A DNA stretch of 64,000 bases, from positions 1 to 64,000 of the forward strand of contig DASVVO010000003.1 of the NCBI GenBank assembly GCA_036386515.1, read 5' to 3'. Positions 34,316 through 45,333 of this stretch are shown here, piece by piece. The DNA comes from JAIVJZ01 sp036386515 (GTDB taxonomy: Bacteria > Acidobacteriota > Blastocatellia > Pyrinomonadales > Pyrinomonadaceae). A program made the position numbers and the translations under genes. Position 1 is the stretch's first letter; every line of letters starts with the position of its first letter. Below the pieces are notes generated by a model, which saw only the letters and a program-made list of their open reading frames with translations, was not told the DNA's origin and searched no databases.

Positions 34316-34543
34316 GTGTCTAAGACCTTAACCACACAAGAAGCCGCCAAGAGATTAGACATCTCCGCTATTCGTGTGCGCCAATTAATCAGTGCCGGAC
34401 GTTTGCCTGCGGAAAAGTTTGGACGTGATTATATGATCAAGGAAGAAGATTTAGAGTTAGTTGCAGACCGCAAACCCGGCAGACCGCCGAAGGATAAAGC
34501 TGAGACAAGTTCAAAGGCGAGTAAGAAGAGAAGGAAGGGATAG
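34316..34543 (+). CDS. Excisionase/MerR-type HTH DNA-binding protein
   Basis: DNA-binding protein of 75 residues. The winged helix-turn-helix is clear: LTTQEAAKRLDISAIRVRQL, followed by GRLPAEKFGRDYMIKEEDLE (about 5-50), as in the HTH_17/excisionase family. The tail holds an AT-hook-like KPGRPPK and ends in a Lys-rich SKKRRKG. Start is GTG with AAGGAA five bases upstream. Two sampled 60-base lines of the gene are 48% and 52% GC, well below the neighbours, suggesting recent acquisition. No integrase is nearby. It may regulate itself through the inverted repeat 120 bp upstream. Confidence 0.8.
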   Translation: MSKTLTTQEAAKRLDISAIRVRQLISAGRLPAEKFGRDYMIKEEDLELVADRKPGRPPKDKAETSSKASKKRRKG

Positions 34544-34587
34544 CGGACACTAAATTTGACGTGAGTCTGATGTAAGCGAAAATGCTT

Positions 34588-34608
34588 AAAAGCCCTGTGA
34601 GGGGCTTT
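34588..34608 (+). terminator. Probable terminator of the HTH gene
   Basis: AAAGCCC and GGGCTTT form a 7-bp stem around a short loop at 34588-34608, followed by a weak T/A-rich run. It lies between the convergent HTH gene and ispH and may act in both directions. Confidence 0.6.
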
Positions 34609-34614
34609 CAATTA

Positions 34615-35475
34615 TCACGCCGCAGAACTTTGCCTCCCGCCGATCTCGCGAAGCCGCGCCACCACTTGTTCGATCAGCCAGTTGGGCGTCGAAGCCCCGG
34701 CGGTGACGCCCACGCGCTCGACGCCGCGCAAGTCATCCGCGTCGATCTCCTCCGGCGTCTCGATGAGGAAACTCCGCTCACACTGTTCCTTGCAGACCGA
34801 GAGCAGTTTCAGACTGTTCGACGAATGCTTGCCGCCGATAATGTAGAAGGCTTCGACGTGCCCGGCGAGAGCGCGGGCGGCGTCTTGCCGGTCGCGCGTG
34901 GCCGAACAGATGGTGTTGACGATCTGCGGCTCGCTATCGGACTTGGCGCGGATGGCTTCGGCGGCTTCGAGGAAGGTGCTCAGTTTGATCGTGGTCTGCG
35001 AGACGACGAGCGGCGCGTGGAGCGCGGGCAGGTGCGCCACCTCGGCCGCATCGCGCACGACGTGCGAATTATTCGGCGCGTAACCGACGACGCCGATCAT
35101 CTCCGGGTGATCCGGGTTGCCGACGACCACCACGTCGCGCCCCTCGGCGGCGGCGCGCTCGGCGAGTTTCTGCACTTTGGTTACGAACGGGCAGGTCGCG
35201 TCAACCACGTGGGCGGCGCGCGCTTCGAGTTCGCGCTGCACCTGCGGCGTCACGCCGTGGGCGCGGATGACGGCCGTCACCTCGCCTTCCACATCGGCCG
35301 GCGCGTCGATCGTGGCGACCCCGTGCGCTTCGAGGCGTTGAATCTCCTGCGTGTTGTGAATGAGCGGCCCCAGAGTGCGGACGCGCGCGCCTTGCGAGAG
35401 GGCGTCCTCCACCATCTCCACGGCGCGCTCGACGCCGAAACAGAACCCGTACTCCTCGGCCAGCAAAACCTGCAT
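34615..35475 (-). CDS. ispH: 4-hydroxy-3-methylbut-2-enyl diphosphate reductase
   Basis: Last enzyme of the MEP (non-mevalonate) isoprenoid pathway, producing IPP and DMAPP with a [4Fe-4S] cluster. The 286 residues contain the three cluster cysteines: Cys12 in YGFCFGV, Cys95 in DATCPFV and Cys190 in NTICSATRDRQ. They also contain substrate histidines His40 (LGPLIHN), His73 (IRAHGV) and His123 (NPDHPEM), and the GVTAGASTPNWLIEQV block near the end. Length and motif order are standard. The gene stands alone, with a small hypothetical gene upstream on the same strand. Confidence 0.97.
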   Translation of the reverse strand: MQVLLAEEYGFCFGVERAVEMVEDALSQGARVRTLGPLIHNTQEIQRLEAHGVATIDAPADVEGEVTAVIRAHGVTPQVQRELEARAAHVVDATCPFVTKVQKLAERAAAEGRDVVVVGNPDHPEMIGVVGYAPNNSHVVRDAAEVAHLPALHAPLVVSQTTIKLSTFLEAAEAIRAKSDSEPQIVNTICSATRDRQDAARALAGHVEAFYIIGGKHSSNSLKLLSVCKEQCERSFLIETPEEIDADDLRGVERVGVTAGASTPNWLIEQVVARLREIGGRQSSAA

Positions 35476-35586
35476 GCGCTATTCCCTTCCGAATACTCGC
35501 TGTGTGTGATTCCCGACTTTGAGACTCGCGCTCCGAGGGCAAGCGTCCGCCGTTGCGGCGCGAACGCGCGCGAACTCGAACCTATT

Positions 35587-35874
35587 TTACCCCATGCCCT
35601 CCGGGGGCGGCGTCTGCGTCTGCGCCTGCGGTTCACGCGCGGAACGCCGCTGCCATTCTTCGCGCAGGCGGTCGCCGCCGCTGAGAGCTTCGTCGATCCA
35701 GTTGATCTTCCGGTCGGCCAGCCAGCCGACGCCGCTCCAGAAATTCTTTTCAAACTCGCCGAGCTTATGAGCCACGTCGCGCGGCAGAACGGCGTAAGAT
35801 GCGTCGCACAGGAAACGCCACGCGTCGCAGAGCGTGTCGCCGGTGTGGTAGCGGGTTTCGTTTGCTTCAGCCAT
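35587..35874 (-). CDS. Hypothetical protein, small
   Basis: Protein of 95 residues with a helical, aromatic-rich body (TLCDAWRFLCDASYAVLPRD, GEFEKNFWSGVGWLADRKIN) and a hydrophilic Gln/Pro/Thr-rich tail. There is no membrane segment. I do not recognise a family. It is on the same strand as ispH and 111 bp upstream of it, with an AAGGAG-type ribosome site before the ATG. It could be co-transcribed with ispH. Confidence 0.6.
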   Translation of the reverse strand: MAEANETRYHTGDTLCDAWRFLCDASYAVLPRDVAHKLGEFEKNFWSGVGWLADRKINWIDEALSGGDRLREEWQRRSAREPQAQTQTPPPEGMG

Positions 35875-35962
35875 AAATAAAATTCACTCCTTCAACATCG
35901 TCATACGCCCGCGCCGCCCGGTTCGTTCCAAGCCAAATACTAGCATAACGAACGCGGTAATC

Positions 35963-36451
35963 TCAGGACTTCGCCGGGGTCGGCGGCCTGATGCCGGTGT
36001 ACTGCGCCGACGCGATGCGCCACTTGCCGCGCGTCTTGCGGCAGACGAACGTGCAGCGGAAGGCGCGGCTCACAAGTTGCCCGTCGGGAGTTTTGATCGT
36101 GAACGGGAGGCGCGCGACGACTATCGCCGTGTCGCTGTAAATGCGACTCGTGATTTCGTCCAACTCGTAGGAAACCATCTCGCCCTGCCGCGCGCTCTTT
36201 TTTTCGGGCGCGTAGAAGCCGAGCACCTTCGCGCGCGGGTCAACCTCGCCCGCGGGCGAAATCTCGACGTAATCGGGCGCGAGAATTTCGTCCAGCTTGG
36301 CCGCGTCGTAGTTCTTCTGCGCTTCGGCCAGTTGCCGGACGAGACCGAGAACTTCCCCTTCGACTTTGAACTTGAAGCCTTGCGGCGGCGCGGCCTGCGT
36401 GTGAACGAAAACCAGAAGCATCAAGGTCAGGCACGACACTAATCGTCTCAT
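35963..36451 (-). CDS. Secreted SnoaL/NTF2-like (DUF4440-type) protein
   Basis: Exported protein of 162 residues. A signal peptide (about 4-20) is followed by a cystatin-like NTF2 fold: a helix VRQLAEAQKNYDAAKLDEIL, the strand DYVEISPAGEV, and later strands RAFRCTFVCRKTRGKWRIAS. This is the order typical of DUF4440/SnoaL-like proteins. These form small cavities but most have no known substrate. The internal ATG at 36451 is chosen because it begins the signal peptide; 41 in-frame codons upstream are rejected. Confidence 0.75.
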   Translation of the reverse strand: MRRLVSCLTLMLLVFVHTQAAPPQGFKFKVEGEVLGLVRQLAEAQKNYDAAKLDEILAPDYVEISPAGEVDPRAKVLGFYAPEKKSARQGEMVSYELDEITSRIYSDTAIVVARLPFTIKTPDGQLVSRAFRCTFVCRKTRGKWRIASAQYTGIRPPTPAKS

Positions 36452-36601
36452 ATTTTTTTCTCTCCGGTTCAAGCGGCGTTTGCGGGCGAAAATTTCAGGC
36501 TCCGCCATCTTTACGTTCAGCGCGTGGCTCAGGTTTCCGCGCGCGATGAACAGTCGCGCGCTCTTGTCCGTCAACCGCGTTTTGCAATCTCGTCTCGCGG
36601 T

Positions 36602-37366
36602 CTATTTCTCTTCCCCGATGGCTTCCTTCACGACCGGCCACATCATCTTCGCCCAGTACTCGTAGCCCTCGTCGGAGGGATGAAAACCGTCGCCGGAGAA
36701 AAATTCCGGGTGATTGGGGATCACCGTGCGGCTCATGTCGTAGGCGTCAACCAGCAGCAGGTCGTGCCGCCGGGCGATCTCGGCGATGTGCGTGTTGAAG
36801 AGTTGGATGCGCTGCCGCACCTGTTCGTGGAGGAAGGCGGGAACGCGCGGGGCGTGCGAGATGTCCGGGATGTTGGTGGCGACGATGGGCGCGTCCGTCC
36901 TGCTTTTCAGACGCGTGACGATCTCCTCGTAGTTGCGCGCAAACTGGTCGGGCGCGACGCCGTGGCTCACGTCGTTGATGCCGATGCCGAGCGTGATGAG
37001 GGTGGGGCGCGTGGAGTCGAGGCGCGTGAGTTGGCCGCGCAGCACGTCGGCGGTCTGCGCGCCGCTCACGCAAAAGTTTCGCAGGTTCGACCCGGCGCGC
37101 ACGCGCTTGATGCGCTCGAAAACGCGCGCCACGTAGCCGCCTTTGCGCGCCCCGACGCCGACGCCCGTCGAATCGCCGAACGCGACGTAGAGAACCGGCG
37201 TTGCCGCCGCCGTTGTGGTCGCCGTCGCAGCTATTTTCTGTTCCGCCCTCATGTCCGTCCCCTCGTCCCGGCTCGCCCGCGTTCGTCTCAACCCGCACGC
37301 CGCGCTGACCAACAACAGGAACGCCAGCGCGTAAATTACCAAAGCGCGATAAAACCCCTGGCTCAT
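36602..37366 (-). CDS. SGNH/GDSL hydrolase lipoprotein
   Basis: Lipoprotein esterase-type hydrolase of 254 residues. The signal peptide ends in the lipobox SAAC with Cys24 as lipid attachment site. The SGNH blocks follow: block I FGDST with Ser66, Gly in block II (NFCVSGAQTADV), block III GIGIND with Asn, and the C-terminal DGFHPSDEG with Asp226 and His229. Likely substrates are acyl or acetyl esters of lipids or envelope glycans; which one is not known. The ATG at 37366 is preferred to one 105 bases upstream because it starts the signal peptide. Confidence 0.88.
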   Translation of the reverse strand: MSQGFYRALVIYALAFLLLVSAACGLRRTRASRDEGTDMRAEQKIAATATTTAAATPVLYVAFGDSTGVGVGARKGGYVARVFERIKRVRAGSNLRNFCVSGAQTADVLRGQLTRLDSTRPTLITLGIGINDVSHGVAPDQFARNYEEIVTRLKSRTDAPIVATNIPDISHAPRVPAFLHEQVRQRIQLFNTHIAEIARRHDLLLVDAYDMSRTVIPNHPEFFSGDGFHPSDEGYEYWAKMMWPVVKEAIGEEK

Positions 37367-37409
37367 AAAACTCCTGACCCGTAAAACCTTTCCCCGGCCA
37401 AATTGCCGT

Positions 37410-40307
37410 TCACAACATCTCTTCGGAGCGCACCGGCTCGCGCAGGATGCTCTCGGCCGCTTCATACGCAACGCGCGCCGCCTCCTCGTGCGACTCGCGC
37501 AAGTTGCCGATCTGCATGAGCGATTCGCCCGTGCGCGAAAGCAGACGAAACAGGTCGCCCTCTTCGGCGCGCGTCTGCCGCACGAGTTCCTCCCACTTCA
37601 TCCCCTTCGCCCAGCGCATCACGGCGGCGGCGGCCGAGAAATTCATCTCCGGCGCGGGGTCTAACCCTTGCTTCCATTCCGCGCTCGCCACCTCGTAGGC
37701 GATGCGCTCAAACTCGGAGAGCGTGGAGACGAGCGCGTCGTCGAGTTGCAACTCGCCGTAGTCGCGTTCGGCGTCCGCCGCGAGCGCGGCCATGAGACCG
37801 GCGGCGCGCGCCGCGTCGAGCGACGAGAAGAGGTTGCGCTCGATCGCCTCGCCGACCAGAAGCGGGCGGTCGAGTCTCAAGTCCGCGAGCCAACGCCCGC
37901 GCTCCGTGACGCGCTCGGCGGCGAAATCGAGATAGCCGAAATGTTCGAGCACGCGCGCCCGCCGCTCGAACGGCTGCCACACTTCCGCGCGCAACACTTC
38001 GATGCGCCGCTCCGCGCGCTCGGCTGCCTCCGCATCGGGCAAGGCCGCCCACAGAGCCTCTTCGGCGCGCCGCCGCGCTTCGCCTTCGTCAAACTCCGCG
38101 CCCGCCGCCGCCGTCGCCGTCGCTGTAGACGCGACGAGCGAAGTCGTCAGCCCGTCCATCAAAACGTTGATCACCTCGACGGCCTCGTGCGTTCCGGCGC
38201 GCGCGTCGCGCAGGCGCGGCTCCTCGATGAGCGTCACGCGCCCCGCGTGGACATCGGCGAAGGCCGCATCGCGCGCGTTCTCCGTCAGCGGGTAAACTTC
38301 CGCGTAGACGCGCCCGACGCGCGCCAGATCGAGCGACGCGCGCCGCCCGTCTTCGCGCACGCCAACGAAACTTCCTTCGCGCCGCTCCGTCACGAAGACC
38401 AGGCGGCGACTGCTGCGCCCGATGCCGACGACGCGACCCGGCACCACGGCTTCCAACAGCCAGTTCATAAAAACTTCCGTGCGCGTTTGCGGTGCGCCAC
38501 CGAGCAACTTGTCGCGCGCGCTCGCCAAACGCTCCAACCCGCGCGCCGCGTCAATCGAAAATTGGCCGTAGCCCGCCTCCCGCAGTTTCCGCGCGATGCG
38601 CCCCTCGGCCTCGGCGCGTTCCGCCTCCAGGCGCGCGACGCGTTCGACCGTCTCGCGGTGCGCGAAACTGCGCGCGGCGATCTCGCGCACCTGCGCGAAG
38701 TTGCCGTAGGCGTCGAGCAGGTTGAGGAGCGTCGTGTAGGTGGCGCGAAATTGACTTTCGAGCGGGTCGGGCGATGCGCCGAGCAGCGCGGCCATCTTCT
38801 GCGGGTCTTGGTGCGTGCCGGGAGCGGCGACGATGAAGCCGACGCGGTCGCGGCCTCGCCGCCCCGCGCGCCCCGTCATCTGTTGAAACTCGGAGGCGGT
38901 CAGCGTGCGCCAGCCCTGACCGCGCCGCACGTCTATGTTCGAGAGCACGACCGTGCGCGCAGGGAAGTCCACGCCCGCCGCCACGGTCGCCGTCGCGAAG
39001 ATCGCATCGAGCAGCCCCGCGCTCATCAGTTTTTCGATCAGGAGTTTCCACGCGGGCAGGTGCCCCGCGTGATGCGAAGCGACGCCGCCGCGCAGCACCG
39101 CTTCCCAGTGGCGGTGCTTGCGTATCTCGGCGTGCTCCGCCAGAAAGTCGCGCATGACGACGCGCCGCGCCTCGCGCCGCGCCGTGTCCGCGTCGCGCCG
39201 CCCGAGCGCGGCTTCGGCGGCCGCCTCGTCGCAGCGGCGGCGCGTCGGCAAAAAGACGATCGACGGCAACAGGTCGTAGGAAGCGAGCGCGGACAGCAGC
39301 GACGCGGGCGGCATCTCCGGCATGTGCATGCGCGCGCCGCGCGGCGGTTCACGACGCGCCCCTCCGCGATACGACGAATGACGCGGCGCGCTTGAGCGTT
39401 CGAGGAAATTAGCGATCTCGTGGTTGAAGTGCCCGGCCTCGTCAAAGAGCGGGGCGAGTTGCCCGTCGGGGTAGAGGAAGGCCGCGCGCAGCGGCACGGG
39501 GCGCGCGCCCGGACGCGTGACGACGCCGCAACGCACGCCGCGCACCTCCGCCACCCAGGCCGCGAACTCCTCCGCTTTTCCCACCGTCGCCGAGAGCAAC
39601 AGGAGGCGCACGCGCGGCGGCGTCAGGATGATCGCCTCCTCCCAGACGTGCCCGCGATCCTCGTCGGCGAGGTAGTGCGCCTCGTCCATGATGACGAGGT
39701 CGGTGCGAAGTTCCTGCCCCTCGCGCAGCGCGTCGAAGAGTTGGTTGCGATAAACTTCGGTCGTGCCGACGATGAGCGGGGCGTCGGCGCGCTCCTTGCG
39801 GTCGCCCGTCAGGATGCCGACCTTGTCCGCGCCGAACGCTTCGGCGAACTCCTGATACTTCGAGTTGGTGAGAGCCTTCAGCGGACTCGTGTACCAGGCG
39901 CGCTTGCCCTCTGCGAGCAGACGCCTGATCTCCTCGCGCGCGATCCACGTTTTGCCGCTGCCGGTCGGCGCGGTGACGAGCACGTCTTCGTGTTCGAGCG
40001 CGGCGAAGGCTTCGAGTTGAAACGGGTCGGGCTTGAACTCCGTGCGCGCGGGCGCGCCGATGCCTTCGAGCAGACGCCGGACGGGGCGCGAACGCGCCGA
40101 CGAACGCGCCACGCGCTCCGTCTCCTCAATCTGCGCCGCGCCCGCCGCGCCGGTCGCACGGCGCGAGGCATCATCCCGGCCGCGCGGTCTGCCGCCGCCG
40201 CCGCCGCCATCGCGTGGCGGGCGTCCGCCGCCGCCGCCGCGTTTCCCGCCCGCGTTATCGCGCCGACGCCCGCCGCCGCGCCCTCCCCCGTCTCTCGTCC
40301 GTGGCAT
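37410..40307 (-). CDS. Ski2/Mtr4-like DEAH-box RNA helicase
   Basis: Superfamily 2 helicase of 965 residues. A Gly/Arg-rich, RGG-like N-terminus (1-50) precedes the helicase core: FQLEAF Q-like motif, Walker A TAPTGSGKT at 112-120, motif Ia SPLKALTNSK, DEAH at 208-211, SAT (motif III), FATATVAAGVDFPART and QMTGRAGRRGRD (motifs V and VI). The last region (about 700-960) matches the DSHCT-type domain of Ski2/Mtr4 and its bacterial homologues. RNA unwinding in decay or ribosome-related processes is the likely role. The unusual RGG tail may give extra RNA binding. Confidence 0.92.
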   Translation of the reverse strand: MPRTRDGGGRGGGRRRDNAGGKRGGGGGRPPRDGGGGGGRPRGRDDASRRATGAAGAAQIEETERVARSSARSRPVRRLLEGIGAPARTEFKPDPFQLEAFAALEHEDVLVTAPTGSGKTWIAREEIRRLLAEGKRAWYTSPLKALTNSKYQEFAEAFGADKVGILTGDRKERADAPLIVGTTEVYRNQLFDALREGQELRTDLVIMDEAHYLADEDRGHVWEEAIILTPPRVRLLLLSATVGKAEEFAAWVAEVRGVRCGVVTRPGARPVPLRAAFLYPDGQLAPLFDEAGHFNHEIANFLERSSAPRHSSYRGGARREPPRGARMHMPEMPPASLLSALASYDLLPSIVFLPTRRRCDEAAAEAALGRRDADTARREARRVVMRDFLAEHAEIRKHRHWEAVLRGGVASHHAGHLPAWKLLIEKLMSAGLLDAIFATATVAAGVDFPARTVVLSNIDVRRGQGWRTLTASEFQQMTGRAGRRGRDRVGFIVAAPGTHQDPQKMAALLGASPDPLESQFRATYTTLLNLLDAYGNFAQVREIAARSFAHRETVERVARLEAERAEAEGRIARKLREAGYGQFSIDAARGLERLASARDKLLGGAPQTRTEVFMNWLLEAVVPGRVVGIGRSSRRLVFVTERREGSFVGVREDGRRASLDLARVGRVYAEVYPLTENARDAAFADVHAGRVTLIEEPRLRDARAGTHEAVEVINVLMDGLTTSLVASTATATAAAGAEFDEGEARRRAEEALWAALPDAEAAERAERRIEVLRAEVWQPFERRARVLEHFGYLDFAAERVTERGRWLADLRLDRPLLVGEAIERNLFSSLDAARAAGLMAALAADAERDYGELQLDDALVSTLSEFERIAYEVASAEWKQGLDPAPEMNFSAAAAVMRWAKGMKWEELVRQTRAEEGDLFRLLSRTGESLMQIGNLRESHEEAARVAYEAAESILREPVRSEEML

Positions 40308-40502
40308 GACCGGGGATTGTACCGCACGCCCTTTGTGAAATGCTTGCGGGTGGTGTTAAGTTTTTATGCCCCCGAAATTGAGGTTAAGATTTTTGCGCGC
40401 CGAAAAGTTCGCAACGTTCGGGGCGGCTCAGGCGTCTAATGAATCGCAGGTTTCCGCGTGCGCGGCCGCAAAACAACCCCGCGCCGCACGGCGTTTAAAA
40501 CT

Positions 40503-41609
40503 ATGGCTGAGATTTTTCACACCCACGAGAGACTGAATCAGGACACGCGCACGCCCTGGATGCTGCGCACCATCGGCGCGTCGCTCGTCGCCCACGCGCT
40601 GTTTCTGGCCTCCGTCGTCTACGTGCCGGCCGTGCGCGATGCGTTCCGCCTGGCGAGCACGCTCTCCGGCCTCAGTTTCGTGGATGAAGACTACGCGCAG
40701 ACCGCCGTCGGCGACCGCGCCGACGTGATGCTCAATTTCGCCGACAACAAACTTTATTATCCGCCCGGCTATTTCTCTCAGACCGCGCTGCCCTCGCCCG
40801 ACGCGCCGCAACTCGTCGAAGAGTTCAGGCCGCAACCCGTGCCGACGCCGAAGCCCGTCAAAGTAAAACCGACGCCGACGCCCGAAGCCTCGCCTTCGCC
40901 CGACGGCGCGGCGGCGGGTGACGAAACGGCGGCTCAGACTGAAGGTGACAAGGCCGGCGGCGGCACGCCCGGAGCCTCGCCTTCGCCCGCCGCGACGCCG
41001 CAGACGGCCGAAGAGGCCGCGCGTCTCCAGGCGGAGGCCGAGCGCAGGAAGTTTCCGTCGGACATCAATCTGAGACCGTTCACCGACCTGTTGAAGCAGG
41101 GCAAGCAGATGAAGGATGCGGGCGAGATCGATCTCTCCGCCACTTTGGAGATGGAGTTTGAGGCCGACCGGGAGCCAGACGGGGGTTTGACCAACCTGAA
41201 GGTGAAGGACGGGTCGGCCAGCAACCCGAAAGTGCGGGAGTTGGCGAAACAGTTCGTCGCCGCCATCAGCGCGAGCAAATTGCTCGCCGGTCTGGAAGGC
41301 GCGCGCCACCTCAAGATGAAGATCAAGGTGAATGATAAAGACATCTCCGTGCATCTCTCGACCGAGATGGCGAGCGCGGAAAGCGCGTCCATCTCGTCGG
41401 AACTCTACGGCCTCCTGCTGCGGCAGGGCATGAAGGCCAAAGCGGGCAAAGACGAAGAGGCCATCTACAAGAGCGTGCGCATCGCCTCGGAGGCCAAATA
41501 CATCGTCGTGAACTTCGAGATGCCGAGCAAGGCGGCGGGCGACCTGCTCTCCAAGTTGATCAAGAAGGGCGAGGCCGCCGCGCCGACGGCGACGCCCCCG
41601 CCGAGTTAG
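40503..41609 (+). CDS. TonB-like membrane-anchored protein with undescribed C-terminal domain
   Basis: Protein of 368 residues with a short cytoplasmic start and one transmembrane helix (about 21-42). A periplasmic region follows, including a Pro/Thr/Ala-rich spacer (about 115-180, with many PTP and ASPSP repeats) as in TonB-type proteins. The C-terminal 170 residues do not look like TonB_C. They contain LKMKIKVNDKDISVHLSTEM and a final VNFEMPSKAAGDLLSKL segment. The latter strongly resembles the end of the next gene's product, so the two share a domain. ATG 40503 is preferred over an upstream GTG. It may link an inner-membrane process to the outer envelope. Confidence 0.7.
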   Translation: MAEIFHTHERLNQDTRTPWMLRTIGASLVAHALFLASVVYVPAVRDAFRLASTLSGLSFVDEDYAQTAVGDRADVMLNFADNKLYYPPGYFSQTALPSPDAPQLVEEFRPQPVPTPKPVKVKPTPTPEASPSPDGAAAGDETAAQTEGDKAGGGTPGASPSPAATPQTAEEAARLQAEAERRKFPSDINLRPFTDLLKQGKQMKDAGEIDLSATLEMEFEADREPDGGLTNLKVKDGSASNPKVRELAKQFVAAISASKLLAGLEGARHLKMKIKVNDKDISVHLSTEMASAESASISSELYGLLLRQGMKAKAGKDEEAIYKSVRIASEAKYIVVNFEMPSKAAGDLLSKLIKKGEAAAPTATPPPS

Positions 41610-41661
41610 AACCGCCACTGCTGGAGCGGGTGTGCTCCCGCTGTGTTAAAATCCCGAACCT

Positions 41662-42327
41662 ATGAGCGTTAAAGTTCAACGCCAGAAACACCAGCGACCC
41701 ACGGCGACCGCCAAACGGCGGCAGGCGTTGCTCGTGCGCGCCGTCGTCGGCTCGCTCGTGCTCTGCGCCGCGTTCGGCGCGCCGACGGCGACGCAGGCGG
41801 CGACGCCGCCATCCGGTCACGGCGTTGCGCAACAGGAGGCGTCCGCGTGCGTCGAGCAGGCGTTCGAGGAGTTCCGGCGCGGGTTGAGGGATATTCGCAA
41901 AGAAATCGCCGCCGACAAGCCCGATCTCGAAAAGTTAAATTTAACTTTTAATCAATACGGACAGACGAACGTAATCGTCAACGCGGGCGACGCGCGCTGG
42001 AACGAGCCGGTCGAAAAGTTTGTCAGGTTGCTGTCCGGCAGCGGCGCGTTCGGCGACTCGCTCCTGAGCGTCAGTCTCAAAATCGACGGGCAAAAGTTCT
42101 CCGCGAAAGTGGTTGCGACGTTCGATGCGGAACCGAGCGTTGCGTCGGTAATTCAAAACCTAGAGACTTTACGAAGTCTCGCGCGCGCCCTCGCCCGCGA
42201 TGACAACGAGGCCGTGGCTTTGAACAGCATGACTCTGTCTGCCAATGGCAAACAGTTAATCATGCAACTTGAAATGTCGCGCGAACAGGCAGGCAATCTC
42301 CTGCGCAAACACACTTCCCTTCCCTGA
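41662..42327 (+). CDS. Secreted paralogue of the preceding protein
   Basis: Exported protein of 221 residues with a signal peptide (about 22-47, cleavage after TQAA). The mature part has LLSVSLKIDGQKFSAKV, a helix SVIQNLETLRSLARALARDD, and a closing MQLEMSREQAGNLLRKH. The order and the last motif (strand, then E-M-S/P-x-x-x-A-G-x-L-L) match the C-terminal half of the product of the preceding gene, 52 bp upstream. The two are therefore adjacent paralogues of an undescribed domain. No enzyme motif is visible. A small hairpin lies in the gap between them. Confidence 0.65.
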   Translation: MSVKVQRQKHQRPTATAKRRQALLVRAVVGSLVLCAAFGAPTATQAATPPSGHGVAQQEASACVEQAFEEFRRGLRDIRKEIAADKPDLEKLNLTFNQYGQTNVIVNAGDARWNEPVEKFVRLLSGSGAFGDSLLSVSLKIDGQKFSAKVVATFDAEPSVASVIQNLETLRSLARALARDDNEAVALNSMTLSANGKQLIMQLEMSREQAGNLLRKHTSLP

Positions 42328-42384
42328 AACACACCCGGCGCAAGCTGCCCCGCCCCTCGGCCCCGGAGGTAAAAAGCGGCTCGC

Positions 42385-42413
42385 TTGCTCCATTCCACCC
42401 GCTCACTTACAAT
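42385..42413 (+). promoter_or_regulatory. Possible secA promoter
   Basis: TTGCTC (42385-42390) and TACAAT (42408-42413) are separated by 17 bases. The -10 box matches the consensus at 5/6 positions and the -35 at only the TTG. The predicted start would give a leader of about 80 nt before secA. Confidence 0.35.
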
Positions 42414-42498
42414 CGCATGTTGCGCTCTGTTGCGCTAAACGTGTTCCGTGCGGCCTGTGAGGCGTGCCGCTTGTCCCGTTTTTCAGTGAAGGTGAATT

Positions 42499-45270
<2,772 letters not shown>

Positions 45271-45286
45271 AAAACGCCGCGACATC

Positions 45287-45322
45287 GAGAGGGGCGCGCT
45301 CGCTCGGTCGCCCCTCTCTTTT
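45287..45322 (+). terminator. Rho-independent terminator after secA
   Basis: GAGAGGGGCG (45287-45296) pairs with CGCCCCTCTC (45309-45318), followed by TTTT. It begins 17 bp after the secA stop and ends 12 bp before the next start codon. Confidence 0.82.
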
Positions 45323-45333
45323 AGAATACTGAA

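Noticed and set aside
34129..34362. 77-codon minus-strand frame overlapping the HTH gene
   Set aside because: It overlaps the start of a clearly recognised HTH gene and contains the inverted repeat; no support of its own.
37668..39395. 575-codon open frame antisense to the Ski2-like helicase
   Set aside because: Helicase motifs are continuous on the minus strand; the plus-strand frame encodes Arg/Ala/His-rich sequence with no domain.
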